Source of the DNA: Aegilops tauschii subsp. strangulata | Lineage: Eukaryota; Streptophyta; Magnoliopsida; Poales; Poaceae | DNA: 64,000 nt | Assembly: GCF_002575655.3 (NCBI RefSeq) | Contig: NC_053040.3 | Coordinates: 462,134,780 to 462,198,779, forward strand | Direction of reading: 5' to 3' | Part shown: piece by piece, positions 53,663-64,000 of the stretch | Numbering within the stretch: position 1 is the first letter of the stretch | Layout: every line of letters begins with the position of its first letter | Translations under genes and position numbers: made by a program | Notes under the pieces: generated by a model | Seen by the model: only the letters and a program-made list of their open reading frames with translations | What the model was told of the DNA's origin: nothing | The model's database searches: none

Positions 53663-53745
53663 GGGCCTAGCGTAGTGGCAGGGCCTCTCCATCAAAACAG
53701 GGAGGGTGCGGGTTCGAATCCCTGCTTGCACAATTTCATTTTTTT
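53663..53745 (+). other. tRNA-like Pol III segment 3 in the MULE
   Basis: TAGCGTAGTGGC (about 53669-53680) fits the A box and GGTTCGAATCC (53711-53721) is a consensus B box. A T-run follows at about 53739-53745. The T-stem has a mismatch, and the acceptor and anticodon stems are weak, so it is a tRNA relic rather than a tRNA gene. Confidence 0.5.
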
Positions 53746-54139
53746 AACTTTGCGGCAGCATTTGTGTGATTAAGTGCAATGCGGGGGTCTTATCTGCAAA
53801 AACAATATGCCACCTGACAGGTGGGGCCGCGCTGTCAGATACAGTGTCAATACATCGTTCTATGGCGCTTAGCCCGTTTTGCAACGATTAGCCTCAAACG
53901 TGGTACTGACTTGAAAAAAATCTGAATAGTGATACTGTTCCGTTACAACCGCCCCAAGTGTGGTACTTCCTTGCAATTAACTCACAACAGCTGTATTCGA
54001 AGATTTGCACTCGATATGGCAACTGCATGCGCATGAACAGGCCAGAGTTTTTTTTTTTTTTTGCGCAGAGGCCGGAGTTGGATTGAGATATACTATCATG
54101 TCAAATTATAGTTAATGAATGCCCATCTAGTACGGCAGG

Positions 54140-55070
54140 AAATTGTGCTAATTGATATTCACGAACATTTTCTCAAATTCATGAATATTTTAAATTTACA
54201 AGCATTTTCTATATTTGTGACCATTTTAAAAACTGTTTTACAATTTTCAAATTGATGAAATTTTTCTAAATTCATTAGCGTTCTTTCATACTCCTGAACA
54301 TTTTCTCAAATTCAAGAGAATTTTTAAATCCGTGAAGATTTCAGATCAGGAGTGAGGAGTTGGTGCTTGTTTGGAGGCAAGCGATGTACTGGGCTCGGCC
54401 CACAGCGCGATTTAGTGGCAATTCGCAATTCGCGCGTGAGGCTACGCAAGACGCCCATACAAGCACACCCTCAACCCCCCCCCCCCCCCCCCCATCCGTC
54501 CCACGCGGGCGCTTTTGAACTGCCCATATATGGAGTGGACGCCCCTATTTTTTTTTTGTATTTTCATTTTGTTGCTTCTTTAAAAAAATTAAGATATAAA
54601 CATATTCACTAATTTTAAACTTTCAGAAAATGTTCTCGAGTTTTAAAAAATCAAAATTTCAAAAAAGGTGTTTACTAATTAGAAAAATGTTCCTAGATTT
54701 CAAAAGTAGTTCATGTTTTTAAAATCACAATTTTAAAAATATTCTTAATTATAAAAAATATTCATGAATTGAAAATATGTTCCAAATTTTAAAACTGTCC
54801 ATAAATCTAAAAATGTTTACAATTTTAAAAGTAATACCAAATTCAAAAAATGATCGCCGATACAAAAAAGTTTGCCGAATCAAATTATTTTCTTAAAAGT
54901 CAGAAAAGTATTTACGAATTTCAAAAAATATCCATCGGTTCAAAAAATGTTCGCCGATACCAAAATGTTTCCATGGATTTAAGAAATATTGCAAAAAATC
55001 AAAAAACATTGATGAATTCAAAAACAAGCTCATGAATTTAAAAAATTATTCCAAATTTTGGAACGGAAAA
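54140..55070. repeat. AT-rich degenerate array with C19 tract
   Basis: Variants of GAACATTTTCTCAAATTCA and AAAATGTTC(G/C)(C/A), first in one orientation (54140-54340), then the other (54600-55070). A run of 19 C lies at 54475-54493. The rest, 54340-54600 and 55070-55592, shows no gene. Confidence 0.6.
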
Positions 55071-55603
55071 ACAAAAATGAAAAGGAAAAGAAAAGTAAGA
55101 AGAAGAAAGAAAAAAATAAAAAAATAAAAACACAAATAAAAAACCCGATTCAAGGAAGGTTCTAGAACCTTGTGAAAAACGGTGGGAGGAAGGCACGGGT
55201 ATTTGCGAATATGGGTTAGCTATCGGGGTGAGTGCATGTTTGCTCACTATTCCTCGACTGTCTCGATAACAATATCACGACATCGCCCACGACACTTTTT
55301 TAAAAAATTGTTTGGATTGCTTACCACATGTGTCATGTGGTAGATCGCCCACAACACTTTGCAATTGGGCAGACCATTTTCATCGGTTGTCACTGCGTCC
55401 GTTTCTTTTTGGTTTTCCTAGTAGTTTCATTGAGGATAACGTGCACCTATTTTTGTGTCTTTATATGGTGCGTTTACACGTTGTGTCTTTGTTGTGGACC
55501 AGTGGCGTGTGCGCGCATTCCTCTGAGTGTGTGTTTACCTGACATGTGATGTTGCCGTGCGTCACTAGGTTTAAAGGACCAAAGTCCATACAGCCACAAC
55601 ACT

Positions 55604-57204
55604 TTTTTTTTCGCGAATACGCAAAAGTGCGTATCATTTCATTGATAGGAAGGGGGTACAGGAGAGCCTTTTTGAGGGTGGGATGCTCAGCCCACAATAT
55701 TACATACATACACGCTTATGCCAGCAAAAGGTTGAGTCCGCGAGCACCAGCTCAAGCCCAGGTCCGGATGGAGGGGGTATCGCCGTCGAACACGCAGCGG
55801 TTGCGGTGCTTCCATATGCACCATGCGGTAAGCGTGGCTAGCGTGGCAAGGCCCTTGCGAAGGCCATGGGGGGATCCAGCGATGGCCGTCGTGCACCAGG
55901 TGAGGAAGTCTTCGTCTCCAGACGGAGGGTGGGTAGTCGCACGCACCCAGGCGAGCACATCGTGCCAGATTTGCCGCGAGAAAGGGCAGCCAATGATGAT
56001 GTGCTGCATGGTCTCCTCGGCCTGATAGCAAAGGACGCAGCGGTCGTTGTGCGGCAGGCCATGCCGGGCAAGTCTGGCTGCGGTCCAGCACCGGTCGAGG
56101 TCGGCGAGCCAAGTGAAGATTTTGACTCGCAGGGGAGCCCAGCATTTCCATGTCAGGCGCCAGAAGGGGGCCGGGGTGGAGCCAGCGTACAAGGCCAGGT
56201 AGCAAGACTTGGCCGAGTACTTGGCATTCGCAGTCCACCTCCATTTCAAGCAGTCGGGGGAACTGGATAGTGCAACCGGCTGTAGCATTCTCCACAGGTT
56301 CATAGTCGGCGAGTGCACCAGGGGTCAGGGCGCCGCGGAGATCGGCGATCCAGCTGCGATCGTGGAGCGCCTCCGCGACCGTGCGTTTCCGTCGGCGTCG
56401 TGGGACAAGGGGTAGGAGGGAAGGGGCCACGTCAAACACAGTCTGGCCATTGATCCAGTGGTCTGTCCAGAACCGGCAGGTCCGGCCGTCGCCGACTTCC
56501 CAGGAAGTCGAGGCCTGGAAGATAGCGGAGGCGTCGGGGTCGCTCGGGAGATGAAGATGTGCCCAAGGTCTGAAGGGGTCGGTGCGTTGGAGCCACAACC
56601 AGCGCACACGCAGTGCAATGCCTTGGCGGTATAGGTCTTTGATGCCGAGGCCGTCGAGCTCGAGAGGGCGGCAGACGCGCTGCCAGTTGACGGGGCCATG
56701 CCCACTCTGGGTGTCCTTCCTGCCGTGCCAGAGGAACTCTCTGATGATGCGATTGACCTGCTTGAGCACCGGAGAGCAGATGGCGATGGCGACCATGATG
56801 TGTGAGGGGATTGCACATAGCACATGGCGAACTAGGGCAAGGCGTTCACCACAGGAGAGGAGAGTTGCGCGCCATGTTGAAAGCTTCTTGGACAGCTTTT
56901 CGACGATGGGTAGCAAGGAAGACGACGACGGCTTCCACACGGAAAGGAGGATGCCGAGGTAGATGATGGGGAAGCTCACCACGGCGCAGGTCAGCTCGCT
57001 CTGGATGTGTGCGATCTCCTCTTCCCCACAGTGAATGGGCGTGGCCGAGCACTTCGAGAAGTTAGTGCAAAGCCCGGATGCCGCCCCAAAGACTCGCAGT
57101 AGCTCACGGATGACCCGTAGGTCACGGGGGGAGGGGTGGCAAAACACGACGACGTCGTCGGCGTAGAGAGAAATGCTCGATGCAGCGTGGCGGGCGGTGA
57201 GACT
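55604..57204 (-). mobile_element. L1-type LINE, 5' truncated, 1.6 kb
   Basis: Flanked by 11-bp target duplications GCCACAACACT (55593-55603 and 57205-57215). The poly(A) tail is seen as a T-run at about 55603-55611. It starts inside the RT palm just before the YADD motif (57165-57154). In frame follow the RT thumb region (FPIIYLGILL, RRPLELDGLGIKDL-like segments) and, after a frameshift at about 56300, the zf-RVT domain (CVLCYQAEETMQHIIIGCPF). A different subfamily from the LINE at 30335, as it is much more GC-rich. No complete ORF. Confidence 0.92.
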
Positions 57205-57478
57205 GCCACAACACTAGGTTTACCAAGCCATGAGTCAGCAATTCTTGGGAGCTTACTAACTTGGTAGATTTCTGCATTGATATTTTCCATGGAAAAAACA
57301 CCTCCACAATGTATAAACTTTGCCTGGTTACATAAATATTTATATGGCATAACAGAAATAAGTGGTCAAAATTGTGTATTCGAGACATCTAAAACCATAG
57401 TTCAAGTAAAAGTGAAACAGAGAGCGTAGTACACCCTAGTGGTAGTAGAAGAAAAATAAGCATAGCCCTCAATTATCA

Positions 57479-57822
57479 TCACATCTCTATGTCGTCGAGA
57501 TCAGGCATGGGAAAACGAAGGACCGCTGCTATCCCAAGGTGTGGTACTGACCGATCTGGACGTGCTCGTTCTTGGAGAGGTTCTTGCCGCGGACGCGCAG
57601 GACGGAGCCGTCCTTGTCGTAGTCCGTGGACTCCACCGCCACCTCCAGCGTCAGCTTGATGCGCTCCGCGTCGCGGCCTCCGGACCTCGTGATCTTCCGG
57701 ACCGTGACGGCGTCGCCGGCGGCGATGAGGTTGTACGCGTCCCACAGGTCGTCATCCACCTCCGGCAATAGCTTGACGGAGCCGGGCCCGTCGCGGGCGA
57801 GGCTTTTTCCGACGAGCTTCAT
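57479..57822 (-). pseudogene. PEL1: Second Pelota copy, internally deleted
   Basis: ATG at 57822. Residues 1-96 match the N-terminal domain of the copy at 23971 ([17 protein letters not shown], then [20 protein letters not shown]). The sequence then jumps to the last codons of Pelota ([17 protein letters not shown], stop TGA at 57479-57481) in another frame: about 800 bp of the middle are deleted with a frameshift. The deletion joins ...CACACCTTGG to GATAGC, sharing only a GG. Upstream, homology with copy 1 continues to about 58157 and downstream to about 57240. Not functional. Confidence 0.88.
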
Positions 57823-59238
57823 CGTTCAGGATCAAAGTGCGCGGCGGTCTCGTTGTTGTCGAGAGAGACGGGAGACCTGTCTTGACGGCGGCGGCGGCGA
57901 CGGCGAGCGATGGATGCGAAGGCGGCGACCGAAGCATACAATCTGTGCTTGCAGTTGTTTTCGTGAGTTGCGAGCGGAGCCGGAGCGAACGTGTTGGATC
58001 AATGGACGGACGGAGGAGGGTGGTGGCTATTTAACGTTGGTTTCGGCGGAGGCCCGATCGACTCCGAGTTCAGATCGAGCAGAGAAGATAGAGTTTGTTT
58101 CCCTAACCCTAAACGGCGACCCAGCTGCACACGGATAGCACAACGCCCAACGAGCCTGGTGTCCATTGCAATTTCTTTTCTGTCCATAGCAATTTCTCTT
58201 CTTTTCTTTTTTGCGGGAAGGTGTCCATAATAATTTGCCTCTACTACAAGTCCGTCTATAAATCAACGGAGAATCCAATATAACTTTAGCTTGCACTTCC
58301 TTCTTTATCACTTTTGTTTTACTAGGAAAATTGCCCGTGCGTTGTAACGGGAGAAAATAGCATCCCTGCATTATCCTTCCTTCAACTAAAGTAACATAGC
58401 TTGCAGGGCACGAGCATCAGGTTGTGCAGTGTGGTAGACATGAAACTTTTTTCTTTTGAATTCTCGAGTGTGGAAGTTCGTCGGCTTGTTTTTGAGCGCC
58501 CTCATATTGAGTTGGCGCCTACGTGATGTAATCTTTAATGGGGTCCAGTTAACATGGAAACCGTTGAAGAGGAGGTAAATATGTGCCACAAAGAGATAAT
58601 GTTTTTTCAAAGGCCTTTGAAAAAACAGAGAAATTGACAGTATCTTCATGGCTTGATTTTTGAAGGCGCAACTCTGAAATATTCTTTTACCGAGCAGTTT
58701 CGTGTTGTTGATGGACCCTACCCAACTTAGGCAGATGAATAATCCACCTCGTCTTGACCTAGACCTATACATAGTTTGTTCCATGACCAGTAAAATAGTA
58801 AGTTACTAACCAGTCAAGCTGTGAAATTGGACAAGACAAAACCATGTGTGGAGGCAAATTAGGCCTTTAGTTTCTGCTATCTCCATGATGCACTCTCATT
58901 GTGCACACATCCATCCTGTAACATCAACAATCAGAACTAAATAGTTGTTTGAGATCATCAACATTGACATGCAGAACCAACAAACCAAGGTACATGAAAC
59001 TATGTTGTGTTCAGTTTTGCACAACTTTACACATGTACACAGTTCTAGGATAAATCGATCCAGTGTTGCTTTCCTATAAGATCTGCATGCAGATCAAGCT
59101 GGCATATGCAGAACCTAGCTCGTGTACCTAGCTATAGGAAACTTAATGAGATTGAGCTTTTCACAGCAACACACATGTACACACCAAGGAGGAAACTGAA
59201 AAGACTACAAAAGAGTCGTTCTTCATCAGACTACTATG
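57823..59238. other. Upstream flank of Pelota copy 2; Helitron 3' terminus
   Basis: To about 58157 this is the duplicated Pelota promoter. At 58322-58352 the plus strand reads CTAGGAAAATTGCCCGTGCG then TTGTAACGGGA: on the minus strand a CACGGG-type hairpin followed by CTAG and T, that is a Helitron 3' end in minus orientation. Its 5' end was not found to the right. The remainder to 59238 has no recognised gene. Confidence 0.5.
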
Positions 59239-59713
59239 TTAGTTGGGAGAACATGAGCGTTCTCAGAGCTCAGCGACTCTCGGCCGTCGGATCGTTTTCT
59301 TGATGCGATCTGGACCGTTGGATGTTGCCCTCGGATTGCCTCAGCCGTCGAATCGAGCCCGCGACACTGCTACAATGAACAGTTTCACCCCCCGCTGTAA
59401 AGATCTCGTGCCACCGCCGTTATTCCCATGCCCCGCCGAGGGCATTTCCGTCTTTTCACCTGTGTGGTCGTGCGTGGCGTGGTGTGGATGGCTGGGTCTC
59501 ACGTATGGGCGAGGAGAGTGCCCGATTGGTTCAGACCCCTAGCCTCCACCCCCACTCGCGCCCCTCTCCTTCGCTCCTGTCCTCCCCCGTCGCGCCGCCA
59601 TCTTCCCCGCACTCGTCGCCGCCGCTCCCGCGTGCTCCGCCTCCTCCCCTTCCCTCGTTCTCGTGCAGCCGCCGCGACGCTCCCGCATCTCCTCCCCTTC
59701 ATCTCCCACCGCC

Positions 59714-59911
59714 ATGTTCGCGGAGGCGCTGCAGATCCCCGCCGACCAGGCCGCGCTGGCGCTCGGGGCGTTCGCCGCCGTGCTCCCCGGTGACGACGAC
59801 GCCCCCGCAGCGGACGGCGCATCGGAGGCCGACCTTCATGCAAACTCTAGCGAAGCTCGTGGCGCCGGGGCCGGGCACGTGGGTGGCGCGGTGCTCGCGG
59901 AGGCGCTATAG
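59714..59911 (+). pseudogene. GC-rich exon-like ORF of unknown family
   Basis: The ATG lies in a good context (CCACCGCCATGT) after a CT-rich, leader-like stretch (59540-59710), and encodes 65 residues, Ala/Gly/Asp-rich (ALQIPADQAALALGAFAAVL). I do not recognise it. The frame ends at TAG 59909-59911 in the second copy of a tandem duplication: unit 1 about 59718-59815, unit 2 about 59900-59997. Unit 1 has GCTGCAGATCC where unit 2 has GCTATAGATCC. It could be the first exon of a gene that lost its frame, or the 5' part of the kinase fragment downstream. Confidence 0.4.
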
Positions 59912-60033
59912 ATCCCCGCCGAGCAGGTCGCGCTGGCGCTCGGGGTGCTCGCCGCGTGCTCCCCGGCGACGACGACGACCCCGCAACGGACGGTGCTGGA
60001 GCCTCCCCGCCCCCATCTATCCACTCCGTCCAG

Positions 60034-60038
<5 letters not shown>

Positions 60039-60077
<39 letters not shown>
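60039..60077. repeat. (TC)n microsatellite
   Basis: About 19 TC dinucleotides directly after the GC-rich exon-like region. It looks like the 5' end of an intron or UTR of a grass gene. Confidence 0.9.
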
Positions 60078-60078
<1 letters not shown>

Positions 60079-60238
60079 AGTTCCCGTTCTTATCAGTTTA
60101 TCTGATTTATTTGTACCAAAATGAGTAATTTTGTCTGAATATGCTTATGGGGAGTTTATCCCAGTTCCTGCAGAAGCATTCTAGAATCAGCAACTGAAAT
60201 AGGCAAAGTTAGCAACTAGAATCTGGGGTGGGAAATAG

Positions 60239-60343
60239 GCAAATACATGAAGCATAATGGGGAGTTTGTCTTCGCGACAATTATGGAGCGGGTGCTCTGC
60301 TTTGAATATATGCATGGCGGAAGCCTTGATAAACACATTGAAG
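60239..60343 (+). pseudogene. Receptor-like kinase exon fragment
   Basis: Acceptor AG at 60237-60238, donor GT at 60344-60345. The frame reads KYMKHNGEFVFATIMERV and then LCFEYMHGGSLDKHIE, the kinase hinge and start of helix D as found in grass receptor-like kinases (LCFEYLxxGSLDKHI type). No other kinase exon is present before the Copia LTR at 60412, so the rest has been separated or deleted. Confidence 0.6.
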
Positions 60344-60411
60344 GTAGGACTATCAGTGTGGATTTAAGTATCTTATATGTAGTGGGAGTTCAACTCTTCT
60401 GTAGTTGTTTC

Positions 60412-62133
60412 TGAAGGAAATACGCCCTAGAGGCAATAATAAAGTTATTATTTATTTCCTTATATCATGATAAATGTTTATTATTCATGCTAGAATTGTA
60501 TTAACCGGAAACATGATACATGTTTGAATACATAGACAAACAGAGTGTCACTAGTATGCCTCTACTTGACTAGCTCGTTTGTCAAAGATGGTTATGTTTC
60601 CTAACCATAGATATGAGTTGTCATTTGATAAACGGGATCACATCATTAGGAGAATGATGTGATTGAATTGACCCATTCCGTTAGCTTAGCACTTGATCGT
60701 TTAGTATGTTGCTATTGCTTTCTTCATGACTTATACATGTTCCTATGACTATGAGATTATGCAACTCCCGTTTACCGGAGGAACACTTTGTGTGCTACCA
60801 AACGTCACAACGTAACTGGGTGATTATAAAGGTGCTCTACAGGTGTCTCCGAAGGTACTTGTTGGGTTGGCGTATTTCGAGATTAGGATTTGTCACTCCG
60901 ATTGTCGGAGAGGTATCTCTGGGCCCACTCGGTAATGCACATCACTTAAGCCTTGCAAGCATTGCAATTAATGAGTTAGTTGCAGGATGATGTATTACGC
61001 AACGAGTAAAGAGACTTGCCGGTAACAAGATTGAACTAGGTATTGAGATACCGACGATCGAATCTCGGGCAAGTAACATACCGATAACAAAGGGAACAAC
61101 GTATGTTGTTATGCGGTTTGACCGATAAAGATCTTCGTAGAATATGTGGGAGCCAATATGAGCATCCAGGTTCCGCTATTGGTTATTGACCGGAGACGTG
61201 TCTCGGTCATGTCTACATAGTTCTCGAACCCGTAGGGTCCGCACGCTTAAAGTTCGATGACGATTGTATTATGAGTTTATGTGATTTGATGTACCGAAGG
61301 TAGTTCGGAGCCCGGATGAGATCGTGGACATGACGAGGAGTCTCGAAATGGTCGAGACGTAAAGATCGATATATTGGACGACTATATTCGGACATCGGAA
61401 AGGTTCCGACTGGTTCGGGTATTTTTCGGATTACCGGGGACTTACGGGAATACGGGGGAAGAAGTATATGGGCCTTATTGGGCTTTAGGGGAGAGGGAGA
61501 GGCAGGCCGCCCCCCCCATTGATTAGTCCGAATTGGACTAGGGGAGGGGCGGCGCCCCCTCCTTCCTTCTCTTCCCTCTTCCCTTTCCTTGACTCCTACT
61601 CCTACTACTTGGAATGGGGGGAATCCTACTCCCGATGGGAGTAGGACTCCTCCAGGGCGCGCCATAGGGGCCGGCCCTCTCCCCCCTCCTCCACTCCTTT
61701 ATATAAGGGGGAAAGGGGGCACCCCATAGACACAACAATTGATCGTTTGATCTTTTAGCCGTGTGCGGTGCCCCCCTCCATCATAGTCCACCTCGATAAT
61801 ACTGTAGCGGTGCTTAGGCGAAGCCCTGCGTCAGTAGAACATCATCATCGTCACCACGCCGTCGTGCTGACGAAACTCTCCCTCAACACTCGGCTGGATC
61901 GGAGTTCGAGGGACGTCATCGGGTTGAACGTGTGCTGAACTCGGAGGTGCCGTGCGTTCGGTACTTGATCGGTCGGATCGTGAAGACGTACGACTACATC
62001 AACCGCGTTGTGCTAACGCTTCCGCTTTCGGTCTACGAGGGTACGTGGACAACACTCTCCCCTCTTGTTGCTATGCATCACCATGATCTTGCGTGTGCGT
62101 AGGAATTTTTTGAAATTACTACGTTCCCCAGCA
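60412..62133 (+). mobile_element. 5' LTR of a plus-strand Copia (Angela/WIS/BARE-like) retrotransposon
   Basis: 1,722 bp, from TGAAGGAAATACGCCCTAG to CCCCAGCA. The initiator-Met PBS TGGTATCAGAGCCAGG follows at 62135-62150. It contains the TTTATATAAGG TATA region (about 61700) and pairs with the reversed LTR at 30-1765 over its full length. The element continues beyond the window, so the other LTR is not seen. It is inserted in the intron following the kinase exon. Confidence 0.92.
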
Positions 62134-62134
62134 G

Positions 62135-62150
62135 TGGTATCAGAGCCAGG
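62135..62150 (+). other. Primer-binding site (initiator Met tRNA)
   Basis: TGGTATCAGAGCCAGG, one base after the LTR, complementary to the 3' end of plant initiator Met tRNA. 62151-63368 is the untranslated leader of the element. Confidence 0.92.
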
Positions 62151-63368
62151 TTTTATGCGTTGATGTTATATGCACGAGTAGAACACAAGTGAGTTGTGGG
62201 CGATATAAGTCATACTGCTTACCAGCATGTCATATTTTGGTTCGGCCGTATTGTTGGATGAAGCGGCCCGGACCGACATTACGCGTACGCTTACGCGAGA
62301 CTGGTTCTACCGACGTGCTTTGCACACAGGTGGCTGGCGGGTGTCAATTTCTCCAACTTTAGTTGAACCGAGTGTGGCTACGCCCGGTCCTTGCGAAGGT
62401 TAAAACAGCACCAACTTGACAAACTATCGTTGTGGTTTTGATAAGTAGGTAAGAACGGTTCTTGCTAAGCCTGTAGCAGTCACGTAAAACTTGCAACAAC
62501 AAAGTAGAGGACGTCTAACTTGTTTTTGCAGGGCATGTTGTGATGTGATATGGTCAAGACATGATGCTAAATTTTATTGTATGAGATGATCATGTTTTGT
62601 AACCTAGTTATCGGCAACTGGCAGGAGCCATATGGTTGTCGCTTTATTGTATGCAATGCAACGCCCTGTAATGCTTTACTTTATCACTAAGCGGTAGCGA
62701 TAGTCGTAGAAGCATAAGATTGGTGAGACGACAACGATGCTACGATGAAGATCAAGGTGTCGCACCGGTGACGATGGTGATCATGACGGTGCTTCGGAGA
62801 TGGAGATCACAAGCACAAGATGATGATGGCCATATCATATCACTTATATTAATTGCATGTGATGTTTATCTTTTATGCATCTTATCTTGCTTTGATTGAC
62901 GGTAGCATTATAAGATGATCCCTCACTAAATTACCAAAGTATAAGTGTTCTCCCTGAGTATGCACCGTTGCGAAAGTTCTTCGTGCTGAGACACCACGTG
63001 ATGATCGGGTGTGATAGGCTCTACGTTCAAATACAACGGGTGCAAAACAGTTGCACACGCGGAATACTCAGGTTAAACTTGACGAGCCTAGCATATAACA
63101 GATATGGCCTCGGAACACTGAGACCGAAAGGTCGAGCGTGAATCATATAGTAGATATGATCAACATAGTGATGTTCACCATTGAAACTACTCCATCTCAC
63201 GTGATGATCGGACATGGTTTAATTGATTTGGATCACGTGATCACTTAGAGGATTAGAGGGATGTCTATCTAAGTGGGAGTTCTTAAGTAATATGATTAAT
63301 TGAACTTTAATTTATCATGAACTTAGTCTTGGTAGTATTAGCATATCTATGTTGTAGATCAATAGCTC

Positions 63369-64000
63369 GCGTTGTTGCTTCCCTATGTTTTATATATGTT
63401 CCTAGAGAAAACTAAGTTGAAAGATGTTAGTAGCAATGATGCGGATTGGATCCGTGATCTGAGGTTTATCCTCATTGCTGCACAGAAGAATTATGTCCTT
63501 AATGCACCGCTAGGTGACAGACCTATTGCAGGAGCAGATGCAGACGTTATGAACGTTTGGCTAGCTCAATATGATGACTACTTGATAGTTTAGTGCATCA
63601 TGCTTAATGTCTTAGAATCGGGACTTCAAAGACGTTTTGAACATCATGGACCATATGAGATGTTCCAGGAGTTGAAGTTAATATTTCAAGCAAATACCCG
63701 AGTTGAGAGATATGAAGTCTCCAAAAAGTTCTATAGCTAAAAGATGGAGGAGAATAACTCAAGCAGTGAGCATGTGCTCAGATTGTCTGGGTACTACAAT
63801 CGCTTGAATCAAGTGGGAGTTAATCTTCCAGATAAAATAGTGATTGACATAATTCTCTAGTCACCATCACCAAGTTAGTAGAACTTCGTGATGAACTATA
63901 ATATGCAAGGGATGACGAAAGTAATTCCCAAGCTCTTCGTGATGCTGAAATCGACGAAGGTAGAAATCAAGAAAAACATCAAGTGTTGATGGTTAACAAG
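63369..64000 (+). pseudogene. Copia gag, decayed, running off the window
   Basis: Recognisable as Angela-type gag: LEKTKLKD, then NDADWIRDLR, NAPLGD and LQRRFEHH, and at the window end the EHQ/HQVLMVNK type motif. In-frame stops occur at about 63591, 63738 and 63858, and the usual ATG is not evident. It encodes the nucleocapsid precursor in intact elements; this copy is inactive. Confidence 0.8.

Larger units (their letters stand above)
52461..53983. mobile_element. Mutator-like (MULE) element with about 200-bp TIRs, 1,523 bp
   Basis: The left terminal repeat starts GAGTTAATTGCAAGGAAGTACCAC; the right end is its reverse complement. Similarity runs at least 200 bp inward (to about 52665 and 53767), including GACACGTGGCATATTG-type and GGGGTCTTATCTGC blocks. 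Flanking 9-bp repeats ACGGCAGCT (52452-52460) and ACAACAGCT (53984-53992) differ by two G/A transitions and fit a MULE target duplication. No transposase. The interior has three tRNA-like segments and an AT-rich array (52960-53400). Confidence 0.85.

Noticed and set aside
53663..53745. Functional tRNA gene
   Set aside because: A and B boxes are good, but T-stem mismatch and weak acceptor and anticodon stems exclude a standard tRNA.

Overview
This is nuclear DNA from a grass of the Triticeae (wheat, Aegilops, rye or barley group). The evidence is the mixture of repeats: Angela/WIS/BARE-type Copia LTRs at both edges, a Gypsy element with the TGATACGTCTCC-type LTR common in wheat, many Stowaway MITEs ending in CTCCCTCCG with TA target sites, tRNA-derived grass SINEs, L1-type LINEs, Mutator-like elements, a Helitron and hAT debris. 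Host genes are eukaryotic, with spliceosomal introns. Nothing prokaryotic is present, and I see no viral gene set.

Layout. 1-7.1 kb: 5' LTR of a minus-strand Copia element, a decayed hAT transposase, unassigned GC-rich DNA and a minus-strand solo LTR with a Stowaway inside it. 7.5-8.1 kb: an intact two-exon phylloplanin-like gene (minus). 10.0-21.9 kb: a four-exon STP-type hexose/H+ symporter whose last exon is split by an 8.2 kb Gypsy element that carries only gag and protease; the host exon also has a 1-nt frameshift. 23.0-25.1 kb: two SINEs tail to tail, then an intronless Pelota (PEL1/Dom34) copy with a late nonsense codon. 25.4-36.3 kb: a Helitron, a small Mutator-like element, a 5.4 kb LINE and a frameshifted STIG1-like gene. 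36.8-41.2 kb: a LINE-like retroposon and a fold-back element. 41.5-49.2 kb: an intact 13-exon RFT1 gene (minus), the best-preserved host gene here. 52.1-57.8 kb: a second STIG1 pseudogene, a 1.5 kb Mutator-like element, a truncated LINE and a second, internally deleted Pelota copy. 59.2-60.4 kb: GC-rich exon-like sequence and one receptor-kinase exon. 60.4-64 kb: 5' LTR and decayed gag of a plus-strand Copia element.

The most notable large-scale feature is mirror symmetry. PEL1(+) and STIG1(-) on the left are repeated as STIG1(+) and PEL1(-) on the right, with homology running into promoters and 3' flanks. This is an old inverted segmental duplication around a single-copy centre holding RFT1, and both arms have since been filled by different transposons. 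RFT1 (ER N-glycosylation), phylloplanin (secreted surface protein), STP (sugar uptake), Pelota (ribosome rescue) and STIG1 (secreted Cys-rich peptide) do not form a pathway. The window is a gene island eroded by transposons, in which only RFT1 and the phylloplanin gene appear able to give full-length products.
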